Source: an uncultured Verrucomicrobiota bacterium
GTDB taxonomy: Bacteria; Verrucomicrobiota; Verrucomicrobiia; Opitutales; Seribacteraceae
DNA: 54,354 nt
NCBI GenBank assembly: GCA_902580225.1
Contig: CACHJU010000014.1
Span: 1 to 54,354 of the forward strand
Reading direction: 5' to 3'
Part shown: piece by piece, positions 37,958 through 46,055 of the stretch
How the letters are laid out: the number at the start of each line of letters is the position of its first letter
Numbering within the stretch: the stretch's first letter is position 1
Translations under genes and position numbers: made by a program
Notes under the pieces: generated by a model
Database searches by the model: none
The model's input: only the letters and a program-made list of their open reading frames with translations
Told to the model about the DNA's origin: nothing

Positions 37958-39199
37958 CTAACGATCACATTCGCCCATAACAAAATCCAGACTTCCTAAA
38001 ATTACGGTAATGTCGGAAAGAAAATGTCCGGGGGCGAGTTTTTCTAGAATACTGAGGTTACAAAAACTGGGAGCCCGAATTTTCATTCGATAGGGAACCC
38101 CACCACCCTTTGAGACAACATAAAATCCAAGTGCTCCTTTTGGATTTTCCGCCTCGAAATACACTTCACCGGCAGGAATTTGAGGACCCTCAGTAACGAT
38201 CATAAAGTTTTGAATCAATTCTTCCATACTGGTTAGAATTTTATCTTTGGGCGGAGCAAAAATTTTCTTTGCGTCTTCAGCATACCAAGCACCAGATGGA
38301 AAATCTTTAATAACCTGTTTAATAATACGAATGCTCTGAGAAACCTCTTCGATACGAACGAGGTATCTGTCGTAGCAATCACCTCGGGTGCCTATAGGAA
38401 CATCAAATTCATACTGTTCATATCCCGAGTAGGGCTTGTCTTTTCGTAAGTCTAGATCAATTCCAGTTGCCCGCAAATTAGGCCCGGTCAAACCGTAAGC
38501 GAGTGCATCCTCCTTGGAAATTTCTCCTATCCCTTCAGTCCGGTCAAGAAAGATTCGATTGCGGGTAAGCAATTTTTCAACCTCTCCAATTGCCTTTGGT
38601 AATTCATCCACAAATTTCTCTACCCGCTCAAGCCAACCATCAGGAATATCACGGGCAACCCCACCGATGCGGGTGTAACTAGTTGTAAAACGGGCTCCAG
38701 TTAGTTCTTCAAAAAGAGTATATAGCTTTTCACGCTCGGTGAAAGTGTACATAAAAGGAGTCCATGCACCAGCATCCATTCCAAATACACCCATGCCTAA
38801 CAAATGACTTGATATGCGGGCCATTTCACAAACCAACACACGAATGGCCTGACAACGGGGAGGAATTTCAATGTTAGTCAATTTCTCGACAGTTAAAGCA
38901 TATGCGACATTGTTAGCCAAGGGTGCCAAATAATCCAATCGATCAGTGTAAGGAACAAACTGATTGTATGTCATATTTTCAGCAATTTTTTCATCACCTC
39001 GATGGAGATAGCCAAGAACAGGTTCACATTTTTCAATCAAGTCACCGTTTAATTCCATGATTAGACGAAGCACTCCGTGAGTGGTTGGGTGAGAAGGACC
39101 TACATTTAGGGCCATTTTATCACCATTTATCTGACTTTTAGCCTCGGCACCCCGGGCTCCAATATCCCCGACAGAAATTTCTTTGGTTGTTGTGCTCAT
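37958..39199 (-). CDS. nuoD: NADH-quinone oxidoreductase subunit D
   Basis: A 413-residue, 49-kDa-type subunit forming part of the quinone-binding site. Motifs are NVGPSHPTTHGVLRLIMELN, GYLHRGDEKIAENMTYNQF and the C-terminal LGSLDFVMGECDR, which ends in the family's usual DxxxGExDR form. The start is the ATG at 39199 (MSTTTKEISVGDIG), overlapping the nuoC stop as ATGA. The longer TTG alternative at 39226 is unlikely. nuoC and nuoD are separate here, not fused as in E. coli. Confidence 0.96.
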   Translation of the reverse strand: MSTTTKEISVGDIGARGAEAKSQINGDKMALNVGPSHPTTHGVLRLIMELNGDLIEKCEPVLGYLHRGDEKIAENMTYNQFVPYTDRLDYLAPLANNVAYALTVEKLTNIEIPPRCQAIRVLVCEMARISSHLLGMGVFGMDAGAWTPFMYTFTEREKLYTLFEELTGARFTTSYTRIGGVARDIPDGWLERVEKFVDELPKAIGEVEKLLTRNRIFLDRTEGIGEISKEDALAYGLTGPNLRATGIDLDLRKDKPYSGYEQYEFDVPIGTRGDCYDRYLVRIEEVSQSIRIIKQVIKDFPSGAWYAEDAKKIFAPPKDKILTSMEELIQNFMIVTEGPQIPAGEVYFEAENPKGALGFYVVSKGGGVPYRMKIRAPSFCNLSILEKLAPGHFLSDITVILGSLDFVMGECDR

Positions 39200-39813
39200 A
39201 GAGGTTTTTCCTTTCTTTCCGTCCAACTCTCATCTTTTGCCCTCGGTTCAGAATCACTAATGGGACCCGAACTGGCGGAAACAAAAGGTCCACCCATCAT
39301 GGGAGCCGGTTCTACTGACGCCTGAGTAACTTCAACCACATCATCTGCAGGCAAAGGCGTGTCAATCCCAGCTAAAGGAAATTCCTTGCGCAGAGGGAAG
39401 TAAGGATACTCATCCCACATCAAAATACGCTTGAGATTGGGATGATTTGTAAAGTGGATTCCGAACATATCGAAAGTCTCTCTTTCATGCCAGTTGGCGG
39501 CCGGGTAAATTTCAGAAATCGATGGCATAAAGGGCTTATCATTATCTGTGCAAAGAGAGTGAAGACGGACGTAGCCGCGATGAACGAGAGAATACAAGTG
39601 CATAACCGTTGAAAATCGGCATTCCTCCCCCTCTCCATGATCAATAGCGGTTAAATCAATTAAAAGTTCAAACCCTTGATTATCTCGCATTGATTTACAA
39701 AAAGAAACCAAATCTTTGCTCGGACACTCAACAGTAAACCAGTCAACAGAATCCCGTTGGACGAGGTAAGAATGCTCTTTCAACAAACTCTTTTTGAAAT
39801 CCTCGTCGATCAT
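39196..39813 (-). CDS. nuoC: NADH-quinone oxidoreductase subunit C
   Basis: A 205-residue, 30-kDa-type peripheral subunit. Family core: IYPAANWHERETFDMFGIHF, then NHPNLKRILMWDEYPYFPLR and KEFPLAG. After the core, a tail of about 45 residues is rich in Pro, Ser and acidic residues (EPAPMMGGPFVSASSGPISD) and looks disordered. The ATG at 39813 is 4 bases after the nuoB stop. Confidence 0.95.
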   Translation of the reverse strand: MIDEDFKKSLLKEHSYLVQRDSVDWFTVECPSKDLVSFCKSMRDNQGFELLIDLTAIDHGEGEECRFSTVMHLYSLVHRGYVRLHSLCTDNDKPFMPSISEIYPAANWHERETFDMFGIHFTNHPNLKRILMWDEYPYFPLRKEFPLAGIDTPLPADDVVEVTQASVEPAPMMGGPFVSASSGPISDSEPRAKDESWTERKEKPL

Positions 39814-39817
39814 AAAA

Positions 39818-40345
39818 TCAACCCGTTGCTACTGTATCTGTCTTTCGGAGATTTCGAACCGAGGGTTCACTTCCAATTTTATCCTGCAATTTCATCATTG
39901 CGTCAAGCAAAGCTTCAGGCCTGGGAGGACAACCGCTCACATATACATCAACCGGTACAATATTATCTACTCCCTGCATCACTGCGTAAGAGCGATACAT
40001 CCCACCGGTGGAAGCACAAGCACCCATTGCAACTACCCACTTGGGATCGCCCATTTGATCATAAATTCTTCGGACTACCTCAGCCATTTTGTAAGTAACC
40101 GTGCCCGCTACAATCATACAGTCCGATTGGCGCGGAGAAAACCTCATCACTTCCATTCCAAACCGAGAAATATCATAACGGGAAGCTGCTGATGCCATTA
40201 ACTCGATCGCACAACATGCAAGTCCCATAGGCATTGGCCATACGGAGTGTTTACGAATCCAATTTATAACCGCATCCGCACGGGTAATAATCACATCACC
40301 CTCTACTTTTCCGTTATACGCAACATCGTTAGCTGTCATATGCAT
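39818..40345 (-). CDS. nuoB: NADH-quinone oxidoreductase subunit B
   Basis: A 175-residue subunit carrying the terminal [4Fe-4S] cluster N2. Ligands are visible in [10 protein letters not shown] (tandem cysteines), [11 protein letters not shown] and [11 protein letters not shown]. It is the first gene of the operon in this window: no nuoA precedes it, and the upstream 160 bases to tRNA-Ser contain no ORF that could encode NuoA. Start ATG at 40345; an ATG two codons later is equally possible. The leader is strongly AT-rich and lacks a Shine-Dalgarno. Confidence 0.96.
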   Translation of the reverse strand: MHMTANDVAYNGKVEGDVIITRADAVINWIRKHSVWPMPMGLACCAIELMASAASRYDISRFGMEVMRFSPRQSDCMIVAGTVTYKMAEVVRRIYDQMGDPKWVVAMGACASTGGMYRSYAVMQGVDNIVPVDVYVSGCPPRPEALLDAMMKLQDKIGSEPSVRNLRKTDTVATG

Positions 40346-40453
40346 TTGTTATATATTTAACAAATCTTTCCAAACAAGCAAACCTCAAAAAAAAAACCTT
40401 TAAAAAAAGCTATTTAAAATTAAATCAATTCAAATCTATCCCATTTTTGATCA

Positions 40454-40482
40454 TTGACGAATCTCTCATATCTTGCCATTAG
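40454..40482 (+). promoter_or_regulatory. Candidate promoter of tRNA-Ser
   Basis: TTGACG at 40454-40459 is a strong -35 match. CATTAG follows after 17 bases and is a poor -10 (3 of 6). The expected start, near 40489, would leave a short 5' leader before the tRNA at 40506. Confidence 0.45.
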
Positions 40483-40505
40483 ATTGTTCTTGTTTTCGGG
40501 TCCTC

Positions 40506-40593
<88 letters not shown>

Positions 40594-40648
40594 CTTTCCC
40601 CAATCCTTAAATTAGAAAACTCGAAAGAATCCGGGAAGGTCGGTTACA

Positions 40649-43600
40649 TTATGCCTCCCGTACAAATACTTTGGCGTTGTCGGAAAAAGTGGCTTCGGCA
40701 AGATCCAAGAGTGCGGGTGCGGTAATCGGTTCAGCACTAGAGGAAGCAGATGCCTGTCCGGCGACCAAAATTGCCACTTTGCCGTAAAGGTTAAGTGATT
40801 CGCCATCTGCGGGTGCATTCACTTCTCCCTCATTTAACCATCTACGTAGCCTCATTTGATCCCATGCATTATAAGGAGACTTTGCACCAATCAGGTTTTC
40901 AGCGAAACGTAGGGCAGCTGTCTTCCATAAACTACCCGATAATTCGGGAGACTCAGCCATAATAGCCTGCATAGATTCTGTAGTAAGCCAAAGGGCAGTC
41001 ACCGAAGAATCTGAGACTACATTTGCGGTTCGAGGAACTCCGGCAAGAACAGCCATTTCACCAATTACCGCTCCGCGACCCATAATATCAACCACAATAT
41101 CACCTATGGAAACTTTGACGCTTCCCCGGGTGATAACTATCATTCCATCTCCGTCTCCACCTTGTTTCATAATGGTGTCTCCAGCATTATAAACCTTGGA
41201 TTCGGATGCAGTTACAATTTTGGATATCAGGGCATCTGGCATTCCCTTCAACCAGTTTACTTCACGGAGAACTTCTTCCGGTTCGGGTAAACGAAGATCA
41301 AGGGAACTTTCCATTACTTCCTTCATGCGTTCCTCTACCGCAATGATTAATCTACCCGCCTCATCCGCTTCAAGCATACCGTCGGACTTTAATTTTTTAA
41401 TGGTATTTCGCTCGTGATTAAGAACCGAACGAATAGCATCCTTGGTTTCAATCCCAACCGTTGCCTCCGGATAATTTTCATGCATATTCCGAATAAAATT
41501 GAGGCCTTTTAGACGATTTTGTCGGATTTCATCCTTTAACATACGGCAGGTTTTATCTAGCTTTTCAGCATCTCCACTCTCATCCAGTTCCTTCGCCAAA
41601 CTGTCGACCATTTTGGCCATATCCTGCTGAGCAACCACAAAGCCTTTGGCTGCATCATAACTCACAGTAATTCGGTCGGTGAAATGATTTTTCAAAAAAG
41701 GTAAATCTTTAAAAGCCTCAGTTAACTTGCTCACACCGCAGACTTTTTCAAGGTAACCTCGATCTGTCATCGGCACCTTTCCCTGCAAATCAAGGAATTC
41801 GCTCAGGTTGTTATCCAATTGGGCTACCGCCTGAGCACTAAGTAAGCCTGCCCGGAATTGTGCCCAGTAACTACTTCTTTCCCTCTCCAGTAACCGTCTC
41901 CTGGTTTCTGCCATAGTATCCATCCCGGCCAATTCGTCCGCAGTTAATGGATAAGCCACCGGATCGGGTAAATACTTCCTCACTTCCCCCCAATTTGCCC
42001 CGCTTAGAAAACGGTCATCTTTAAGGAGATCCATTTCCTGTTCGCAACCTTTGGCTACATTTCCAGATGCGTTGGAAAACATCAATTTCTTGACCGCGGG
42101 TAACTTGGTTAGGCCAAGATAATTGACCAGTGGTCCGACAGTCGTGGCATTGACCAACAGGGTTAAAAGAACGATACCGGATATCAGAAAAAGGAACTGA
42201 TCCCGAACCCGTGAGGAAATTCCAACCAGAGAAGCCTTGGCAATTGCACCCGTCCCCTCCCCTAAAACCAATACAACTTTTTCTCCGCTGGCCAGACCCT
42301 CGCGAATCTTAGCCGCTTCCTGAGATGTCTCTTTACCCAGTGTCTTGCTTGCAGTTTCCTCACTCTGAGCGATACCAACCACTTTGCCACCCTGTATAAC
42401 CGCTTCAGCATGAGCCAAAGAAGTCGCTTGGTACCAGTTTAAGTCTCTGCTGCTTTCAAGTTTGGACGCCTTTGCTTTATCTAGAATAAAAACTGATGTG
42501 GTTGATTCTTCATATCCGGAGCCCCCATCTTCAACTGTAAATTCATAACGAAAATGCTCGGTGTACACAACTAGGGCCAGGGCGAGTCCAATCGCTCCCC
42601 GCAACGCTCCCCACCAAACCACTATGGCGTCCTTTCCTGGAAGACCGTAACCAGCTTTTCTCATAAATGGGTAAAAAGTACCCATATTGATCGCACGGAC
42701 TAAATGGATACCAACATAAACAAGACCAAGGATCAGAAAATCCATTCCGGTCGGATTCGCGTTTTGGGCAATCACCACACCAACCACAATAAATATGATC
42801 ACATTGGCAACAAAAGCGATCAGTTCCCAGAATTCATGCATAAAATGCTCAACTTCCGGACTGATTCGAGTCCTTCCAATCCCAGCCATAACAATTCCCA
42901 AGGCAACTAAACCAAGAACACCGGAAACATGGAAAAAATGTTCGCAAATAAAGAAAACGGCATAAGAGGTAACCAAAACTACCGTGATCTCAATCATTGG
43001 GTCATTGAATACTTTTCTTACCCACAAAATCGCAATCAGGCCCAGAAAAACCCCGATCAAACCACCGGCCGCTCCAATTTTCCCAAAGCCAATTGCCGCA
43101 GTGCCAAGAAAACTTCCGGTTCCCGCGAAAACCTCGGCTCCGGTCACCACTCCGATCAACAGAACGAAGGCCACAATGGCGGTTCCATCATTTAACAGAG
43201 ATTCTCCCTCGATCAGAGTACCCAGTTTTTTACTCGCACCCAATTCCTTGAGTAATGCCACCACTGCCACCGGGTCGGTGGCACTGACAACCGCCCCAAA
43301 AAGCATCGAGGAAAGCCATATAAAGGCCCCGGCCTCGGAATTCCATTGGGACAAAACGCCCCCATCTCCACCAAAAATCTGTATCAATCCCCAAAAAGCC
43401 AGACCGGACATCACCGTGGCAGTTACAATCCCAGGCCCTGCCAGATAGAATGCATTCATAAAAGACTTTTTGAATGTATGTACATCCAAAGCAAATCCCG
43501 CCTCAAAAATCAGAATGGGGAGAAACACATACAAAATTAAGTGACCGTCCAGATTACCTCCCCAGGTAATTGCTCCGCTTAAAGTGTCCACAAATTTACC

Positions 43601-43849
43601 CATAAGACCTTCCACATGGGAGGCATGGTCACCATTCTCAGAATGCCCGCCGTGCGGACCATAAGCACGATTTAATGCCCCCATCGCCAACCCAATCAAA
43701 AGAAGTAGGACAGTGAAAGGAAGAGGTATGCGCTGTAAAAAATGCCGGGTTGCAGCTCCAATGACCAGAGCAACGATTAAAAAGAAAATACCATACAGGT
43801 AGTCGTGACTACCTGAGGAAGCTAAGATTAACGGTGTAAATGAATTCAT
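40649..43849 (-). CDS. CPA1-type Na+/H+ antiporter with cyclic-nucleotide-binding domain
   Basis: A 1066-residue inner-membrane cation/proton antiporter. The transport domain (residues ~15-570) has the CPA1 signatures FLPILIFEAGFALD, SATDPVAVVALLKELGA, LIEGESLLNDGTAIV and WWGALRGAIGLALALVVY. Between that last helix and the next (FLFLISGIVLLTLLVNATTV) a hydrophilic insert of about 110 residues interrupts the core (about 430-540). A long cytosolic region follows. At ~862-980 is a cyclic-nucleotide-binding domain, with AGDTIMKQGGDGDGMIVI and MGRGAVIGEMAVLAGVPRTA, the phosphate-binding cassette. The layout resembles plant SOS1 or sperm NHE. It begins 23 bases after the FecR gene stop, so it is probably the last gene of that operon. 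Confidence 0.9.
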   Translation of the reverse strand: MNSFTPLILASSGSHDYLYGIFFLIVALVIGAATRHFLQRIPLPFTVLLLLIGLAMGALNRAYGPHGGHSENGDHASHVEGLMGKFVDTLSGAITWGGNLDGHLILYVFLPILIFEAGFALDVHTFKKSFMNAFYLAGPGIVTATVMSGLAFWGLIQIFGGDGGVLSQWNSEAGAFIWLSSMLFGAVVSATDPVAVVALLKELGASKKLGTLIEGESLLNDGTAIVAFVLLIGVVTGAEVFAGTGSFLGTAAIGFGKIGAAGGLIGVFLGLIAILWVRKVFNDPMIEITVVLVTSYAVFFICEHFFHVSGVLGLVALGIVMAGIGRTRISPEVEHFMHEFWELIAFVANVIIFIVVGVVIAQNANPTGMDFLILGLVYVGIHLVRAINMGTFYPFMRKAGYGLPGKDAIVVWWGALRGAIGLALALVVYTEHFRYEFTVEDGGSGYEESTTSVFILDKAKASKLESSRDLNWYQATSLAHAEAVIQGGKVVGIAQSEETASKTLGKETSQEAAKIREGLASGEKVVLVLGEGTGAIAKASLVGISSRVRDQFLFLISGIVLLTLLVNATTVGPLVNYLGLTKLPAVKKLMFSNASGNVAKGCEQEMDLLKDDRFLSGANWGEVRKYLPDPVAYPLTADELAGMDTMAETRRRLLERERSSYWAQFRAGLLSAQAVAQLDNNLSEFLDLQGKVPMTDRGYLEKVCGVSKLTEAFKDLPFLKNHFTDRITVSYDAAKGFVVAQQDMAKMVDSLAKELDESGDAEKLDKTCRMLKDEIRQNRLKGLNFIRNMHENYPEATVGIETKDAIRSVLNHERNTIKKLKSDGMLEADEAGRLIIAVEERMKEVMESSLDLRLPEPEEVLREVNWLKGMPDALISKIVTASESKVYNAGDTIMKQGGDGDGMIVITRGSVKVSIGDIVVDIMGRGAVIGEMAVLAGVPRTANVVSDSSVTALWLTTESMQAIMAESPELSGSLWKTAALRFAENLIGAKSPYNAWDQMRLRRWLNEGEVNAPADGESLNLYGKVAILVAGQASASSSAEPITAPALLDLAEATFSDNAKVFVREA

Positions 43850-43872
43850 ATTTTGAAGCGATTAATTCTGGA

Positions 43873-44805
43873 TTAATTTTTTTTTCTTAATAGGGTTCCC
43901 GGTAAAGGTCTTGGATTACTAGTCAATGGAATAACTTCTTTTTCAGAAGTTTCAGGTTTGGTTCGTTGAGGAGCTCGTCCTAAAAGTTCGAATAATGGGT
44001 CAGTTGCCGGTATTTCATAAGACGAACGATTTTGGATCAAAGAATCTTCAGTAAGCTTTTCCACAGCGGGTTGGGACGGTTCCTTATTTTCTTCCGCCAA
44101 AGTGATAATTTCAAATGTATCCGATTCCTTGGCATCCCCGACTTCTGCCCGATAGGTCTTTCCAATGGATTCCTGCTGTGCCCGGACAACCGATGAAAGA
44201 GAGCCTTGAAAACTCGTTCCGTTTTGAAAACCGGAAAGAAGAAATGAAGTTTCAACCAGTTTTTCAAGATTAACATTGATTTTATCACCAAGACCGGCAT
44301 TTCCCGGTTTCACAAAAACCAGTTCACCGGCGAGTAAATCCTCTTCCTTTCCTCCTTCTCCAAACCCGACATTCAACCGTCCCAAAATTCCGATAATTTT
44401 AAGTCCTCCATTGGTCTCTACTTCAAGCATACAGGTTCCAATCCCGGAAATACGAAGCGAAGACTCTGGGCTTTTAATCACAATCCGATTTCCAATTTTT
44501 CGGGACTGGATCATAATCGAACCCTCGTGCAAAAGAAGTGCCTCCTTTGAAAGGGTGAAACGGGTATCCGCACCGAATCTGAATTGATATCCTGCGGACA
44601 TGGTTTCAATTCCACTGCGAGCACGCACCGAAATGCGGGTATCCTTGGGTAAAAAGCTTGCCCGACGAAGCGGTTCACTTGTTCCTTTTTCTAAAGACAC
44701 AAATCCACCCTCTCCAATCTGAGTCATAATTAAATGCATGCCCTTTCCATTTATCATGGACATAAAAGAAAAGAAAAAAAGAAAACTGCAAAAATATTTT
44801 AGCAT
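43873..44805 (-). CDS. Exported FecR-domain protein (small)
   Basis: A 310-residue protein with a hydrophobic N-terminal signal (YFCSFLFFFSFMSMI) and a FecR-like beta-rich domain at about 45-165: RARSGIETMSAGYQFRFGAD, LLLHEGSIMIQSRKIG, VIKSPESSLRISGIGTCMLE. Classical FecR is an anti-sigma regulator, but there is no sigma-factor gene here and no cytosolic helix for binding one, so a structural role in the periplasm is more likely. The C-terminal half is charged and low in complexity. It lies between the antiporter gene (23 bases) and the beta-barrel gene (41 bases). Confidence 0.7.
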   Translation of the reverse strand: MLKYFCSFLFFFSFMSMINGKGMHLIMTQIGEGGFVSLEKGTSEPLRRASFLPKDTRISVRARSGIETMSAGYQFRFGADTRFTLSKEALLLHEGSIMIQSRKIGNRIVIKSPESSLRISGIGTCMLEVETNGGLKIIGILGRLNVGFGEGGKEEDLLAGELVFVKPGNAGLGDKINVNLEKLVETSFLLSGFQNGTSFQGSLSSVVRAQQESIGKTYRAEVGDAKESDTFEIITLAEENKEPSQPAVEKLTEDSLIQNRSSYEIPATDPLFELLGRAPQRTKPETSEKEVIPLTSNPRPLPGTLLRKKN

Positions 44806-44846
44806 GTTCTATGATCAAAAAGGAGGATATCCTTTAGGTCAAACCT

Positions 44847-46031
44847 TCAAAATTGATAATTTCCGGTAACCGCAACTCCAATATCAATGGTTTTAGACTT
44901 CGATGAAGATAATAATAACGACTCTCCCTTTGTATTGGTGGACATATTGGTGTAATTAATAAAAGTCTGAAAACCAATCCATGGTTTCCATTGATAAATA
45001 CCGGTAACGCCCAAATTGACTAAATAATCTGTTCTGCCATCATGGATATTTTTCAGGTATGCGGAACGGGTTACCCCCATGCTAGGCATTAACATCCATT
45101 GGTTTTCATCTCCGAATAATTTGATATAGGTAAGATTGAGGGAATATTGAAAATTGTCTCCATCATCGGCGAATACTCCAGGAGCTTCAAAGGCTACTAC
45201 TTTATCAGTTTTATTATGTTTGAAAGTCACATCGTATAATAAAATAGACTTCTCGTTAAACACTTTGGCTTTTTGTAAATTAATTGAAGGTGCAATTGCA
45301 TCAAACATCCGGTCCCCACTCGACTGACTGTTTAGAAGGTTATATTCAATCCCCGGGGTGATCGTCCAGTCCTTGGGGAAAGCAAATGCAAAACTTCCCT
45401 TAGCTAATGTAAAACGATAATCCAATAGATTACTAACTGTATCTTCTCCATAATTCGCCCATTGCATCATCACATCCAGACGGGGAATCATGGTCACATA
45501 CTCACCCACCTGTACGCTCGGTCGGGTAACCGCACCTCCAATATTACTTTCCAATACACTGGATTTCTGTTCGCCTGAATTAACCCGCAATACATTGGAT
45601 GTTTGATAAGCCCGTAAACCGGCACTGGCCGAAAAATCCATCCCGGATAAACTGGTGGAATCCTGAACCGGAACTTCTTCAGGCACAGGCTCGGCAACAG
45701 GACTTGAATCTGATCCCACTTCACTTTTGGGAAACCATCCCGGATGGATATTCAGATCCGACTTCGGAGGTACCAATTCAGTCTCCTTACCCTCCCTCTC
45801 CCCAAGTCCAATCGATTTGGGCAATTCCAACACATCGGGTTGAGAAATTTGTCCCGCCTTGACCGGCACACCGACCTCAATAATTTCCTGTAAACCAAGA
45901 TTGGAATGAAAATTCGCATAGCCCGGACGACTGGGCTGGCCTTTTAATGAATTGATTGCCTGTCCATAAAGCGTTGAATACTGCCCCATGATGCCCAAAA
46001 AAAGAGCCGTTAAAAAAGATGATCTCATCAT
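44847..46031 (-). CDS. Predicted outer-membrane beta-barrel protein
   Basis: A 394-residue protein with a signal peptide (MMRSSFLTALFLGIMGQYST). A Pro/Glu-rich periplasmic segment of about 100 residues (PVAEPVPEEVPVQDS) follows. From about residue 130 it has alternating beta strands with aromatic girdles (WTITPGIEYNLLNS, YSLNLTYIKLFGDENQWMLM, WKPWIGFQTFINYTNMS). It ends in GVAVTGNYQF with a terminal Phe, the usual BAM-recognition signal. It resembles surface barrels encoded beside FecR proteins in Verrucomicrobia, but I cannot name a family. Start ATG at 46031; a second in-frame ATG is one codon later. Confidence 0.75.
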   Translation of the reverse strand: MMRSSFLTALFLGIMGQYSTLYGQAINSLKGQPSRPGYANFHSNLGLQEIIEVGVPVKAGQISQPDVLELPKSIGLGEREGKETELVPPKSDLNIHPGWFPKSEVGSDSSPVAEPVPEEVPVQDSTSLSGMDFSASAGLRAYQTSNVLRVNSGEQKSSVLESNIGGAVTRPSVQVGEYVTMIPRLDVMMQWANYGEDTVSNLLDYRFTLAKGSFAFAFPKDWTITPGIEYNLLNSQSSGDRMFDAIAPSINLQKAKVFNEKSILLYDVTFKHNKTDKVVAFEAPGVFADDGDNFQYSLNLTYIKLFGDENQWMLMPSMGVTRSAYLKNIHDGRTDYLVNLGVTGIYQWKPWIGFQTFINYTNMSTNTKGESLLLSSSKSKTIDIGVAVTGNYQF

Positions 46032-46055
46032 GGTATCAATATTTTAGGATTATTT

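Noticed and set aside
42984-43448. 154-codon plus-strand ORF inside the antiporter gene
   Set aside because: It is antisense to a well-conserved membrane domain and shows no recognisable protein features.
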